DNA of 64,000 nucleotides from an uncultured Lachnospiraceae bacterium (GTDB taxonomy: Bacteria; Bacillota; Clostridia; Lachnospirales; Lachnospiraceae), in contig CAMEJJ010000003.1 in the NCBI GenBank assembly GCA_945919795.1, positions 62,001 to 126,000 on the forward strand. The letters are read 5' to 3'. This document shows, in pieces, positions 7,339 through 17,812 of the stretch. The first letter of the stretch is position 1. Each line of letters starts with the position of its first letter. Below the pieces are notes generated by a model, which saw only the letters and a list, made by a program, of their open reading frames with translations, was not told the DNA's origin and made no database searches. A program made the position numbers and the translations under genes.

Positions 7339-8286
7339 TCACTTTTTATCAGGCCATTTATTTTCTGCGCTCTCAGCATCTTCTTCAGATTTTGTCAGTT
7401 CACCGACTTCTCTTTTAATATTTTCAATCAACTTATCCCGATATTCTTTAAAAGCAAGAGCATGTCTGCCGGAAACTGCAGAAGGGTTTCGTCGAAGCAG
7501 ATTGGCAATTGCTGAATTATCTGACATACTGTATTTCTTTTTTTCGAGATAATATTTCTGTTTATCCCGGATTTCCTGAAGTTGTGCCTTTGCATCTTCT
7601 TTTCGTTCCTGCAGTCCTTCTATTAAATTATCCTTGCGCTCCTGCATTTCTTCCTTGAAATTCTCTTTTGCATCATGAAAATCATCGGCTAAAAATGCTT
7701 CAATCACTTCCGCACGTTTCTGCAGACGCTTCATCTCATCTTTGATACGTTCCATATTGTCGAGGATTGCACGCAGTTCCATTGCGGTCTTGAAACTGAT
7801 TGCAAAATCGGCTGCCACAATAACCGTCAGAACTGTGGTCAGAATATCCAGCCATACAAAAGGAATAGAAAGAACAAGCTTTTCAATAGGCTTGTGAAAA
7901 CCGTAAATCATGGCTAACGAAAATGCACCCCATGCAATCGAGGATGTCAGACAGATATGTCCCTTATAATTGAATTTCTGATTGCTATAATCCCAATACC
8001 GTACATGAAACAGCTTTTCCATGCAAATTCCCGTTACCAGCTCCAGTGCCGTAGCGCCAAGCATTCCGAAAACAAAGACCAGAACCGGAAACGGTCTGAC
8101 CGGAAGGGTTGCAATTAAAACCGACAAAGCACCAAATCCGTAGATTGGAAGAAACGGACCTTTCATAAATCCGCGGTTTACCCATTGGTGTTTTTTGGCA
8201 GAAACATAACAGGATTCCCAGCACCAGCCAAGAAAACTATATATAAAGAAAAACAATAACCACTCTTGCAAATTGTAATGATACAT
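7339..8286 (-). CDS. CmpB-type membrane protein (ABC-transporter type IV family) with coiled-coil tail
   Basis: About 315 residues from ATG 8286 (GAGAGG, 7 nt). The N-terminal half has four to five membrane helices and the family core FLGWCWES, NRGFMKGPFLPIYGFGA, then ALELVTGICMEKLF and WDYSNQKFNYKGHICL. These are the landmarks of the Pfam family named putative ABC-transporter type IV (CmpB). From about residue 165 the protein is a long charged coiled coil with repeated QERKDNL/QERKEDA units. The biochemical role of the family is not established. Confidence 0.75.
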   Translation of the reverse strand: MYHYNLQEWLLFFFIYSFLGWCWESCYVSAKKHQWVNRGFMKGPFLPIYGFGALSVLIATLPVRPFPVLVFVFGMLGATALELVTGICMEKLFHVRYWDYSNQKFNYKGHICLTSSIAWGAFSLAMIYGFHKPIEKLVLSIPFVWLDILTTVLTVIVAADFAISFKTAMELRAILDNMERIKDEMKRLQKRAEVIEAFLADDFHDAKENFKEEMQERKDNLIEGLQERKEDAKAQLQEIRDKQKYYLEKKKYSMSDNSAIANLLRRNPSAVSGRHALAFKEYRDKLIENIKREVGELTKSEEDAESAENKWPDKK

Positions 8287-8341
8287 CTTCATACCTCTCT
8301 ATTAAATAAATTGCAAAATTTGTCCTACGATCTCCCACATC

Positions 8342-11300
8342 CTATAACAGATATGCTTCCATGATTTCAATCAAATCCTCGCAGGTTTTTAGCAGATTTT
8401 CCTCATCCTTGGTATCAAAGCCCGTAGGATACAATTTGCAGGAAAACATGGGAATATTGCGTACTGTAAAACTGATTTTCCCGCCGGCGCGCTCCAAAAG
8501 GTCCGGAATATTCTCGGATTTGATTTTTGCATTCCGGTTCATCACCAGCTCAATTTTATCCTTTTGCCCCTTTATTTCCTCGACATAGAGGCGATGCGCT
8601 CTTGCACGAAGAAGAGAAATACGCAACAAATTTTGTGCCGGAAGCGGAAGTGCACCGAAACGATCCTGAAGTTCCGTCTTCATATCTTCAGCTTCTTCCT
8701 CATTTTCAATATAAGAAATCCTCTTATAAATGTCCAGTTTCTGTGTTTCATTCATGACATATTCCGCAGGAATATAGGCGTTGATATCCAAATTTAAAAT
8801 GGTATCAAAATCCGTTTCGTCCACAGGAAGTCCTTTTAACTGTTTCACTGCCTCATTTAACATTTTGCAATACAGGTCATATCCAACCGCAGCCATGTGT
8901 CCATGCTGGACTTTTCCAAGCAGATTTCCTGCCCCGCGAATTTCTAAATCTTTCATGGCAATTTTAAAACCACTGCCTAAATCTGTAAACTCCTTAATGG
9001 CTTCCAATCTCTTCTGGGCAACTTCTTTTAACAGCTTATCGCGTTTATACATTAAAAAGGCATAGGCATTCCGGTTGCTCCGTCCCACACGTCCCCGAAG
9101 CTGATATAACTGGGACAGTCCCAGTTGATCCGAATCATGGATGATCATGGTATTGACATTGGGAATGTCGATACCCGTCTCAATAATCGTGGTTGAAACT
9201 AAAACATCAATCTCTCCATTGATAAAATCATATAAAATAGTCTCCAGATCGTGCTCTGCCATTTGTCCGTGTGCATAAGCAACCGTTGCATCCGGCACCA
9301 GTTCCTGAATCCTCTGGGTAATTTCCGCAATGGAATTCACACGGTTATAGACATAATAAACCTGTCCGTTTCTTGCAAGCTCTCTGTTAATCGCTTCCCG
9401 CACCATTTCTTCATTATATTCCATAACGTAAGTCTGAATCGGCATACGATCGCCGGGGCCTTCCTCCAAAACACTCATATCCCGGATACCAACCAGACTC
9501 ATATGAAGCGTACGTGGTATGGGCGTTGCCGTCAAAGTAAGAACATCCACATTTTTCTTTAACTGTTTAATCTTTTCTTTGTGCGTCACTCCAAAACGTT
9601 GCTCTTCATCCACAATTAACAAACCTAAATCATGAAAAACCACATCTTTGGATAAAATCCGGTGTGTACCGATGACAATATCCACCATGCCCCGTTCTAA
9701 CTCACGGATTGTTTGTTTTTGCTCGGAGGCAGTTCGAAAACGAGACAACATCTCAATCGTAATCGGATAATCCTTCATACGTTGTTTGAATGTATCATAA
9801 TGCTGTTTTGCCAAAATCGTTGTGGGCACCAGAAAAACTACCTGTTTTCCTTCCTGTACGGCTTTAAATGCGGCTCGAATTGCAATCTCTGTTTTTCCAA
9901 ATCCGACATCCCCACAAATCAGGCGGTCCATGATTTTGGTACTTTCCATGTCCTTTTTGGTAGCTTCGATTGCCACAAGCTGATCCGGTGTCTCTTCATA
10001 AGGAAACAACTCTTCAAATTCCTTCTGCCATACCGTGTCTTCCTTATAGGCATAGCCCTTCTGTCCGGCACGAATCGCATAGAGTTCAACTAAATCCTTT
10101 GCCACCTCATTAACGGCAGTTTTTACCCTGCCCTTGGTTTTTTCCCACTCGGAGGTTCCCAGTTTATTGAGTTTCGGTTGCTTTGCATCTGAGGAGGCAT
10201 ACTTCTGGATTACATTAAATTCGGTCGCCAGGACATAAAGATTCCCGCCTTCCCGATAAGAAATTTTCATGTAATCTTTTACCACATGATCCACTTCTAT
10301 TTTTTCGATGCCCTGATAGATTCCAAGTCCGTGACGTTCATGAACAACATAATCTCCGATTTTCAAATCGGTAAAATTACTGATCTTCTGGCCTTCGTAT
10401 TTTTTGACTTTCTTTTTCTTCGTCTGCTTTTTACTGAAAATATCACTCTCGGAGATTACGGCAAATTTCAGATGCGGATACTCAAATCCTTTCTTAATCT
10501 GCCCGTATACAGACATGATCTGTCCGTTTTTTAAATCCTCATCTCCGGTCTCGGAATAAAAACAGGATAATTCCCGATCCCGAAGCTCACCGGCTAACCG
10601 CCTTGCTCTGGTCGTAGAGGGTGTAACCAATAAAACCTTGTAGCCGTCTTTTTTATATTTCTTTAAAGTCGTGCACAGCTCTTCAAAGCTGTTATGAAAA
10701 GACTGAACAGACTTCGTAGTCAGATAGTATTTTTGATCAATCTCAACCGGCATTTTGGTATCCAGTGTCGAAATACACGCCAGATAGCGTTTTTGCAATT
10801 GTGCAAAGGTTTCCTTTACGCCAAACATGATATTGCCCTGTCCCGGAAGGGAATATCCCTTTTCCAAACGGGTTTTCATACTGTCAACAAATTCCATCTC
10901 CACAGCATCTGCATGCTCTTTTACGCGCAGCGGCTCATCCAGAAAGAAAACGGTTTCTTCTTGGGAAAGCAATTGAAACATGGAAGCTGGTTTCTCAAAA
11001 AAGTACGAGATATAGCTGTCCAGATTGGCCATAACTCCGTACTCTTCAATCTGCTCCAATAAAGAAGCGACCCCTTTTTTAATCCGGGACGCATATTCCG
11101 GATTATGCGCTTTTAAAAAGGCGGTCTCCACACTCTTAGCTTCTTTTTTTATTTTTGCAAGTCCTTCTTCCTTTTGCTTTGGCGAAAGGAGCATCTCCGT
11201 TGCAGGAAATATTTTCACAAAATCCAATTGTTCAATGGATCTTTGGCTGAGCACGTCAAAGGAACGAATGGAATCAATTTCATCTCCCCAGAGTTCAATT

Positions 11301-11866
11301 CGATAAGGATTTTCTTCTGTCAGGTCAAAGATATCAACAATTCCGCCCCGGATGGAATACTGTCCCGCACTTTCCACCTGCGCCACTCTCTCATATCCCA
11401 TGCGGACCAGTTTCATGGATAACGCTTTTGTATCTACGATGCTTTCCTTGTCCAGCAGAATGACATTGTTTTCCAATACTTCTAACGGCATACAGGGTGC
11501 CATAAATCCATCTAACGTTGTGACGATGGTAACCGGCTCCGATTCCAAAATCCGTCTCAATACCGCAATTCTTTCCTTTGTTACCTTATTGCCGTTGATG
11601 TCGGCCTGAAAGAAAATAAAATCTTTTGCGGGGAAAAAATAAACATCCTTGGAATAAAAAGAAAAATCCTCATACAGTTCTCTGGCTCTAAGCTCGGAAT
11701 GTGTGATGATCACGCGATACGGAAAATCTTCCGATAATCCCCACATGAAATGAACTTTTTGAGAATCCACGCATCCTGAGACAGAAATCGTTTTTTTATC
11801 CCGTAATTCTTTTTGCATTTGTTCAAAATCTGTAAGTTGGTTCAGACACTCGCGTAATACTTTCAC
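8342..11866 (-). CDS. mfd: Transcription-repair coupling factor Mfd
   Basis: 1174 residues, full family length. The N-terminal UvrB-like part is followed by the RNA-polymerase-interacting module (IGDYVVHERHGLGIYQG), then a RecG-like translocase with Walker A GDVGFGKTE, the DEEQ box (LIVDEEQRFG), TATPIPRTLHMS and the QLRGRVGRS motif, and a C-terminal TRCF domain. Mfd removes stalled RNA polymerase at lesions and recruits UvrA. The start is GTG with AGAGG upstream and overlaps the stop of the alkD-like gene, so the two are probably cotranscribed. Confidence 0.97.
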   Translation of the reverse strand: MKVLRECLNQLTDFEQMQKELRDKKTISVSGCVDSQKVHFMWGLSEDFPYRVIITHSELRARELYEDFSFYSKDVYFFPAKDFIFFQADINGNKVTKERIAVLRRILESEPVTIVTTLDGFMAPCMPLEVLENNVILLDKESIVDTKALSMKLVRMGYERVAQVESAGQYSIRGGIVDIFDLTEENPYRIELWGDEIDSIRSFDVLSQRSIEQLDFVKIFPATEMLLSPKQKEEGLAKIKKEAKSVETAFLKAHNPEYASRIKKGVASLLEQIEEYGVMANLDSYISYFFEKPASMFQLLSQEETVFFLDEPLRVKEHADAVEMEFVDSMKTRLEKGYSLPGQGNIMFGVKETFAQLQKRYLACISTLDTKMPVEIDQKYYLTTKSVQSFHNSFEELCTTLKKYKKDGYKVLLVTPSTTRARRLAGELRDRELSCFYSETGDEDLKNGQIMSVYGQIKKGFEYPHLKFAVISESDIFSKKQTKKKKVKKYEGQKISNFTDLKIGDYVVHERHGLGIYQGIEKIEVDHVVKDYMKISYREGGNLYVLATEFNVIQKYASSDAKQPKLNKLGTSEWEKTKGRVKTAVNEVAKDLVELYAIRAGQKGYAYKEDTVWQKEFEELFPYEETPDQLVAIEATKKDMESTKIMDRLICGDVGFGKTEIAIRAAFKAVQEGKQVVFLVPTTILAKQHYDTFKQRMKDYPITIEMLSRFRTASEQKQTIRELERGMVDIVIGTHRILSKDVVFHDLGLLIVDEEQRFGVTHKEKIKQLKKNVDVLTLTATPIPRTLHMSLVGIRDMSVLEEGPGDRMPIQTYVMEYNEEMVREAINRELARNGQVYYVYNRVNSIAEITQRIQELVPDATVAYAHGQMAEHDLETILYDFINGEIDVLVSTTIIETGIDIPNVNTMIIHDSDQLGLSQLYQLRGRVGRSNRNAYAFLMYKRDKLLKEVAQKRLEAIKEFTDLGSGFKIAMKDLEIRGAGNLLGKVQHGHMAAVGYDLYCKMLNEAVKQLKGLPVDETDFDTILNLDINAYIPAEYVMNETQKLDIYKRISYIENEEEAEDMKTELQDRFGALPLPAQNLLRISLLRARAHRLYVEEIKGQKDKIELVMNRNAKIKSENIPDLLERAGGKISFTVRNIPMFSCKLYPTGFDTKDEENLLKTCEDLIEIMEAYLL

Positions 11867-11868
11867 AA

Positions 11869-12549
11869 TTAACCTCTCTTTAAAATCTTCAAATAATCCT
11901 TTTGCTCATCTGTGATACGATAACTTTCCCTTGCTTTTTGAATCGTCTTGTTATGTACCCATGGTTCCATTTTCTTCTGCTCTAAATATGGTATGACTGC
12001 ATCCCACTGTTTTGCAAGCGCCGTAGCCATATACCATGCAATTTCCATATTGATGTAGTATTCTTCTGACTGAATGGACGAAACCGTCCGTACATACTCT
12101 GGCTTAAAATCTTCATCCAAAAAGTGCTGCATAAGCATACCAATCGCAAAGCGTACCGTATAAGTATGCTCCTTTTGAATCCATTTATATATATAAGGCA
12201 GCAATTCCTCTTTATGTCTTTTAAATATTTTCGGTGATGTCTGATCACAGGTTGCCCAGTTATCCATATACGGTAAAAATACTTCCAGATATTGTATACA
12301 GGTATCAAAATCTTTCATTTGCGACAGGATAAAACCATGAAGCTGGTTTTCTTCATAATATGCATGCGGAAGCTCTTTTAAAAATGCTTCACATATTTCT
12401 TCTTTGGCAATCTGCTTTGCAAGTGCACGAAGCTGCGGCGTTCTGACACCGATTACCTTGTTTGGTTCCAGATTGGGAACCAGGCGCCTGTGAAATTCGG
12501 CAAATGTTTTATCCTGTTTTTCAAATAATAAATCCTGTATATATTGCAT
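11869..12549 (-). CDS. AlkD-like DNA alkylation repair protein
   Basis: 226 residues of HEAT-like helical repeats. Typical features are the N-terminal LVPNLEPNKVIGVRTPQLRALAK, the YEENQLHGFIL and WATCDQTSPKIFK segments, and the C-terminal EPWVHNKTIQKARESYRI. The AlkD family excises or recognises alkylated bases; the catalytic Asp region (DNWATCD) is present. The stop overlaps the GTG start of mfd, so two DNA-repair proteins share one transcript. Confidence 0.88.
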   Translation of the reverse strand: MQYIQDLLFEKQDKTFAEFHRRLVPNLEPNKVIGVRTPQLRALAKQIAKEEICEAFLKELPHAYYEENQLHGFILSQMKDFDTCIQYLEVFLPYMDNWATCDQTSPKIFKRHKEELLPYIYKWIQKEHTYTVRFAIGMLMQHFLDEDFKPEYVRTVSSIQSEEYYINMEIAWYMATALAKQWDAVIPYLEQKKMEPWVHNKTIQKARESYRITDEQKDYLKILKRG

Positions 12550-12662
12550 ATCTGTTTATCTCATTTCTTTTGTTTACTTATTTTATTTCTATCTTATTCC
12601 GCTTTTTATCTTATTTCTTTGTAGTTACTTATTGCTAAAAACTGCCTATTTCTTTTTGTTAC

Positions 12663-13232
12663 TTATTTCTTTTTGTTAAATGCATTCATGGCCGCATCCG
12701 GTCCTTCTGTAATCATCATTTCCACCGCATCGGCAGCTTCTCTGAATGCTTCTTCCATCACACCACGGTCTTCTTTTGAAAAATGTCCCAGCACATAATC
12801 CGCAAGATCATATCCTGCCGGTTTTTCACCGACTCCGACCTTAATCCGCATAAAAGTATCATGACCTAAATGTGCAATAATATTCTTAATGCCATTGTGT
12901 CCTCCGGCACTTCCCTTTTTTCGAATCCGAAGTTGCCCGGGTGGCAGAGAAATATCATCATAGATGACAATCAGACTGTCTGTTTCATCCGTTTTATAAT
13001 AATCAAGAGCTGCCCTTATACTCTCTCCACTCAGATTCATATAAGTCTGCGGTTTCATGAGTATAACCTTTTCTCCTGCAATCACGCCCTTTCCAATAAT
13101 GGCCTTATGCTTTTTTTCTGTAACCGCAATGCCATATTTATCTGCAATACAGTCGATGGTATCAAACCCTACATTGTGTCTGGTTTTCTGATATTCTTTG
13201 GATGGATTTCCCAATCCTGCAATAATAAACAT
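12663..13232 (-). CDS. pth: Peptidyl-tRNA hydrolase
   Basis: 189 residues from ATG 13232, chosen because GGGAGG lies 6 nt upstream and the family begins MFIIAGLGNP. Landmarks are the N-x-x-H motif (KTRHNVGFD, catalytic His), MKPQTYMNLSGES, YDDISLPPGQLRIRKKGSAGGHNG and IKVGVGEKP. It releases tRNA from prematurely dropped peptidyl-tRNA. Its last codons and the following DNA contain a 17-bp near-exact tandem duplication (about 12648-12680). Confidence 0.96.
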   Translation of the reverse strand: MFIIAGLGNPSKEYQKTRHNVGFDTIDCIADKYGIAVTEKKHKAIIGKGVIAGEKVILMKPQTYMNLSGESIRAALDYYKTDETDSLIVIYDDISLPPGQLRIRKKGSAGGHNGIKNIIAHLGHDTFMRIKVGVGEKPAGYDLADYVLGHFSKEDRGVMEEAFREAADAVEMMITEGPDAAMNAFNKKK

Positions 13233-13300
13233 ATGATTCCTCCCGGTAAAAAGTCTGTAACGCACAATTGCCCCTGCGATAAAACAGAGGCTTTTGCAGT

Positions 13301-13332
13301 AAAAGACCGCTGCCCCCCGGCAACGGCCTTTG
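13301..13332 (-). terminator. GC-rich intrinsic terminator
   Basis: AGACCGCTGCC and GGCAACGGCCT form a stem around a C-rich loop with T-runs on both sides. It lies between spoVG and pth and probably ends spoVG transcription. Confidence 0.75.
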
Positions 13333-13372
13333 TAACCCTTTTCCTTCTCGAAAAATAAATCGAAAATAATAA

Positions 13373-13648
13373 CTATCCCTGAAATTCAGGAGCAGCCAAC
13401 GCTTCTTTATAAGCACTAAGAATGGTTGTCTGAAGTAATTCTCTTGTTGCTGAATTAATCGGGTGTGCGATATCCCGATATTCCCCATCAGCCGTCTTTT
13501 TGCTGGGCATTGCAATAAACAAGCCCTTTTCACCTTCAATTACTTTGATGTCATGTACAACAAAAACATCATCCAGTGTGATGGAAACAACCGCCTTCAT
13601 CTTGCCTTCCTGTGTAATCTTACGTACATGTACGTCAGTAATGTTCAT
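13373..13648 (-). CDS. spoVG: SpoVG RNA/DNA-binding regulator
   Basis: 91 residues, standard length. The family sequence is clear: [35 protein letters not shown] and [18 protein letters not shown]. SpoVG is a nucleic-acid-binding protein first linked to spore cortex formation and septation, also a global regulator in other Firmicutes. GGGGG lies 7 nt before ATG. It follows glgD by 37 nt and may be read from the glgCD transcript as well as its own promoter. Confidence 0.97.
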   Translation of the reverse strand: MNITDVHVRKITQEGKMKAVVSITLDDVFVVHDIKVIEGEKGLFIAMPSKKTADGEYRDIAHPINSATRELLQTTILSAYKEALAAPEFQG

Positions 13649-13685
13649 CTAACTTTCCCCCTTAATCTTTATCCTTGGGCGCTAA

Positions 13686-14804
13686 TTAAAGTACATAACG
13701 GTCACTATGTTCCACAACAACCTTGATGCCTTCCTCACCTTTCAAATAGGAATTAGCACGGATTGTGTCGTGACTTTCAACAATACAGTTTTCAATGTAT
13801 GTATTATCACCGATATAAACATCATTTAGAATAATGGAATTCTTAATGGTGCAATTGCTTCCTACGAATACGCCTTTGAAAATAACGGAATTTTCCACTA
13901 CACCGTTAATGATACTACCGCTGGAGATTAACGCATTTTTCAGCTTTGCTCCAACATTGTATTTTGCAGGCGGTAAATCATCAACCTTTGAATAAATCTC
14001 AGGATACTGTCTGAAGAAATAATTGCGGATATCCGGTTTTAAGAAATCCATATTTGCTTCAAAATAGTCATCCACCGTCGCAATATTCTTCCAGTAATCA
14101 TCCATTTTGTAACCGTAAATCCGTTTTAGATTTTTGTAGCGGATCAGAATATCTTTTACAAAATCATACTGACCTTCTTCCGCGCATTTCTCAATCAGTT
14201 CAATCAACTGTCTTCTACGGATCACGTAGATACCGCAGGAAATGGTATTGGAATTTGCCACAATCGGTTTTTCCTCAAATTCTTCAATCCGGTTATCCTC
14301 GTTTAATTTGAGAATACCGTAACGGTCTACATTTTCACCTGCCGGCATATCCTTGCAGACAACGGTAATATCTGCTTTCTTTGCGATATGATATTCCAGC
14401 ACTTTGTTGTAATCCATCTTGTAAACACAGTCACCGGATGCAATTACAACATAAGGCTCATGACTCTCTTTTAAGAAAGAAAGGTTTTGATAAATGGCAT
14501 CCGCGGTTCCGCGATACCATGCATTGTTTTCTCCTGTAATCATAGGAGTAAAAACAAACAAGCCGCCTTGTTTTCTACCAAAATCCCACCATTTAGAAGA
14601 GCTTAAATGCTCATTTAAGCTTCTGGCATTGTACTGTGTAAAAACACCAACCTTCTGAATATGGGAATTGGTCATATTACTTAATGCAAAGTCAATGCCA
14701 CGGTAACTGCCTGCAATAGGCATAGCAGCAATTGCACGTTTTTTGGATAACTCACCCATGCGGTTATTATTTCCGCCGGCTAAAATAATTCCGATTGCTC
14801 TCAT
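13686..14804 (-). CDS. glgD: GlgD, regulatory subunit of glucose-1-phosphate adenylyltransferase
   Basis: 372 residues with the nucleotidyltransferase fold: ILAGGNNNRMGEL at the N-terminus (degenerate compared with GlgC GGxGxRL), YNARSLNEHLS, and a C-terminal left-handed beta-helix. Substitutions in the G-rich loop fit GlgD, which in Firmicutes pairs with GlgC and modulates the synthesis of ADP-glucose for glycogen. It starts 2 nt after the glgC stop, so translation is likely coupled. Confidence 0.95.
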   Translation of the reverse strand: MRAIGIILAGGNNNRMGELSKKRAIAAMPIAGSYRGIDFALSNMTNSHIQKVGVFTQYNARSLNEHLSSSKWWDFGRKQGGLFVFTPMITGENNAWYRGTADAIYQNLSFLKESHEPYVVIASGDCVYKMDYNKVLEYHIAKKADITVVCKDMPAGENVDRYGILKLNEDNRIEEFEEKPIVANSNTISCGIYVIRRRQLIELIEKCAEEGQYDFVKDILIRYKNLKRIYGYKMDDYWKNIATVDDYFEANMDFLKPDIRNYFFRQYPEIYSKVDDLPPAKYNVGAKLKNALISSGSIINGVVENSVIFKGVFVGSNCTIKNSIILNDVYIGDNTYIENCIVESHDTIRANSYLKGEEGIKVVVEHSDRYVL

Positions 14805-14806
14805 AC

Positions 14807-16075
14807 CTACTCACCTGCCTTAATCAAAGATTTTCCGCTTGCAAGATTATTATCCGGATAATCCTCTGCTGCGGTCACACCGGAAATCACAACGTTTTTA
14901 CCAATGGTCACGCCACTTGGTACAACGGATTTTTCTCCGATACAAACAAGACCGTGATTGTAAATATGAGGCGCCGTATCGTTGTCAACTTCATCTCCGA
15001 CACCAATTTTAATATTATCACCGAGCATAACATTTTCGGCAATAATGGTCTTTGTGATTTCACAACCATATCCGATTTCGGTATCATTCATAATGATGGA
15101 ATCCCTGACAACGGTTCCCTCTCCAATCACAACACCGCATCCGATTACGGAATTGTAAACTTTTCCGTAAATCTGCGCACCCTCGCCAATGATACATTTT
15201 TCAACTTCGCTGTTTTCAGATATGTACTGAGGTTGCAGTTTTTCGTACTTGGTATAGATTTTCCAGTATTCTTCATACAGGTTGAATTCCGGTACAATGT
15301 CAACCAGCTCCATGTTGGCTTCCCAATAAGAATGAAGTGTTCCTACATCTTTCCAATAACCATTGTATTCATAAGCATAACAAGGAGCTCCTTTTTGATG
15401 GCAATAGGGAATAACATGTTTACCAAAGTCCAAGCCGGGCTGCTGTGCGTTAGCAATCAACGCTTCTTTTAAGGTTTTCCAATTGAAGATATAAATACCC
15501 ATGTTTGCCAGATTGCTTCTGGGATTCTCGGGTTTTTCCTCAAAATCATTGATCTTGTGGTCATCATCTGTAATCAAAATACCAAAACGTTTTGCCTCTT
15601 CATAAGGAACCGGCATAGCTGCAAGTGTTACCTCTGCGCCCTTTGACTTATGATAATCAAGCATCACTTCGTAATCCATCTTGTAGATGTGGTCACCGGA
15701 CAAAATCAATACATAATCCGGATTAAAACTGTCCATATAATCAATATTCTGATAAATGGCATTGGCCGTACCCGTATACCACTCGGTATTAGAACTTTTT
15801 TCGTAAGGCGGCAGAACGGTTACCCCTCCAATATTTCTGTCAAGATCCCACGGAATACCGATACCGATATGGGTATTCAGTCTCAACGGCTGATACTGTG
15901 TCAGCACACCAACTGTATCAACACCGGAATTAATACAGTTACTGAGTGGGAAATCAATGATACGGTACTTTCCACCGAATGATACAGCCGGTTTCGCAAC
16001 CTTAGCTGTCAACACACCAAGCCTGCTGCCCTGCCCGCCGGCCAGCAACATGGCAATCATTTCTTTCTTAATCAT
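14807..16075 (-). CDS. glgC: Glucose-1-phosphate adenylyltransferase GlgC
   Basis: 422 residues. N-terminal [15 protein letters not shown], the substrate loops [15 protein letters not shown] and GTANAIYQN, the [11 protein letters not shown] motif, and EKP(x)NP all match active GlgC. The C-terminal beta-helix carries the allosteric site. It makes ADP-glucose from glucose-1-phosphate and ATP, the committed step of glycogen synthesis. AGAGGTG lies upstream of ATG. First gene of the glgC-glgD(-spoVG) run; no glycogen synthase is in the window. Confidence 0.97.
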   Translation of the reverse strand: MIKKEMIAMLLAGGQGSRLGVLTAKVAKPAVSFGGKYRIIDFPLSNCINSGVDTVGVLTQYQPLRLNTHIGIGIPWDLDRNIGGVTVLPPYEKSSNTEWYTGTANAIYQNIDYMDSFNPDYVLILSGDHIYKMDYEVMLDYHKSKGAEVTLAAMPVPYEEAKRFGILITDDDHKINDFEEKPENPRSNLANMGIYIFNWKTLKEALIANAQQPGLDFGKHVIPYCHQKGAPCYAYEYNGYWKDVGTLHSYWEANMELVDIVPEFNLYEEYWKIYTKYEKLQPQYISENSEVEKCIIGEGAQIYGKVYNSVIGCGVVIGEGTVVRDSIIMNDTEIGYGCEITKTIIAENVMLGDNIKIGVGDEVDNDTAPHIYNHGLVCIGEKSVVPSGVTIGKNVVISGVTAAEDYPDNNLASGKSLIKAGE

Positions 16076-16352
16076 GTCTTCACCTCTTGCTATCTTCTCT
16101 AAATATCGAAAATAATATATCGAAAAGAATATTTTTAATTAGTATATAGATTATAGCATACTATATTTTTAAAGTGAATATTTTTACAAACAAAATCCTA
16201 TTTTTTTGAAATTTTTATGTAAAAAATACACAAATTTAACATTTCTTTTGTGCGATATTCTGTAAAAAGTACCAACCCCTTTCTTTTCTGCCAAGAAAAG
16301 TTCTACTTTTTTTGTTAAAATTTACCAAAACTTTACAGGTAAAAAATTTTAT

Positions 16353-16380
16353 TTGTTTTTCTCGAAATGGCGGTTATAAT
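16353..16380 (+). promoter_or_regulatory. Predicted promoter of murC
   Basis: TTGTTT (16353-16358) and TATAAT (16375-16380) with a 16-bp spacer, 55 nt before the murC ATG. The rest of the 359-base divergent gap to glgC is AT-rich and holds no gene I can see. Confidence 0.6.
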
Positions 16381-16434
16381 GAATGAAGGGAAACAAATAC
16401 GTTTTCTTTAAATCTTATAGTAGGAAGTGTAATC

Positions 16435-17811
16435 ATGTATCAAATCGATTTTGAAAAACCGATTCACATTCATTTTATCGGTATTGGCGGCATCAGCATG
16501 AGTGGTCTGGCTGAAATTTTAGCAGATCGCGGATTTACGGTATCAGGTTCAGATGCTAAGGAGAGCAGTCTGACCAGACAACTTCATCAAAGAGGGATTA
16601 CCGTATTATATGGACAATCTGCCAAGAATATTACACCGGATATCAATCTTGTTGTTTATACAGCAGCTATTCATAATGATAATCCCGAGCTTTGCGCAGC
16701 AAAAGCGGCAGATATCCCATGTATGACACGTGCAGATTTACTGGGACAGATCATGAAAAATTATGAAATTCCCATTGCGATCAGCGGCACACACGGTAAA
16801 ACCACAACCACCTCCATGGTCAGTGAAATCTTTATGGAAGCCAAAAAAGATCCCACACTTTCCATCGGCGGAATCCTTCCTTCCATTGGCGGAAATATCC
16901 GGATTGGCGCATCCGACTATTTTGTTACGGAGGCCTGTGAATACACCAATAGTTTTTTAAGCTTTTTCCCAAAAATCAGTATTATTTTAAATATTGATGC
17001 GGATCATCTCGATTTCTTTAAGGATATCGAAGATATTCGTTCCTCTTTTCGTCGTTTTGCCGCATTACTGCCAAAAGACGGCACATTGATCATAAATGGA
17101 GAAATTCCAAATCTGGCATCCATCACGGATTCCTTAGCATGTAACATCATTACCTTCGGTTTTTCCGATTCCTTTGACTATTATGCAAAAGATATTTCTT
17201 ATGATGCCTATGCAAGACCCACTTATACCATCTGTCACGATGGAGCAGAACGAAGCATTACACTTGGCGTGACCGGTGAACACAACATTTCCAACTCCAT
17301 GGCAGCCATAGCACTTGCCGATCTTTGCGGTATTGAGACAGAGACAACGCAAAAAGCGCTTTCTGCTTTTTGCGGGACAGAGCGTCGTTTCCAATTAAAA
17401 GGAATCGTGGACGATGTTACAATCATCGATGATTATGCCCACCATCCAACAGAGATCAAAGCCACTCTCGAGACTGCCCACAACTATCCTCACAACAAGC
17501 TGTGGTGCATTTTCCAGCCTCACACCTACACCCGTACCAAGGCTTTGCTTTCAGACTTTGCCAAAGCCCTTTCCATGGCTGACCATGTGGTGCTTGCGGA
17601 TATCTATGCAGCAAGAGAAACAGACAATTTAGGGATTAGTTCACAAACCCTTCAGACTGAAATCCAAAAACTGGGAACCACCTGTGATTATTTTCCGTCT
17701 TTTGAAGAGATTGAAAAATTTTTACAAAAAAATTATTCTCCGGGCGATTTGTTGATAACTATGGGAGCCGGAGATGTCGTAAAAATCGGCGAAAATCTAT
17801 TAAAAAAATGA
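16435..17811 (+). CDS. murC: UDP-N-acetylmuramate--L-alanine ligase
   Basis: 458 residues, full length. The UDP-binding loop is GIGGISMSGLAEILADRG (about residues 16-33). The ATP loop is SGTHGKTTTTSM. NIDADHLDFF and the DDYAHHPTEI motif of the C-terminal domain follow. It adds L-Ala to UDP-MurNAc in peptidoglycan synthesis. AGGAAG precedes ATG by about 8 nt. It is monocistronic as far as can be seen, followed by the DnaA-box cluster. Confidence 0.97.
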   Translation: MYQIDFEKPIHIHFIGIGGISMSGLAEILADRGFTVSGSDAKESSLTRQLHQRGITVLYGQSAKNITPDINLVVYTAAIHNDNPELCAAKAADIPCMTRADLLGQIMKNYEIPIAISGTHGKTTTTSMVSEIFMEAKKDPTLSIGGILPSIGGNIRIGASDYFVTEACEYTNSFLSFFPKISIILNIDADHLDFFKDIEDIRSSFRRFAALLPKDGTLIINGEIPNLASITDSLACNIITFGFSDSFDYYAKDISYDAYARPTYTICHDGAERSITLGVTGEHNISNSMAAIALADLCGIETETTQKALSAFCGTERRFQLKGIVDDVTIIDDYAHHPTEIKATLETAHNYPHNKLWCIFQPHTYTRTKALLSDFAKALSMADHVVLADIYAARETDNLGISSQTLQTEIQKLGTTCDYFPSFEEIEKFLQKNYSPGDLLITMGAGDVVKIGENLLKK

Positions 17812-17812
17812 T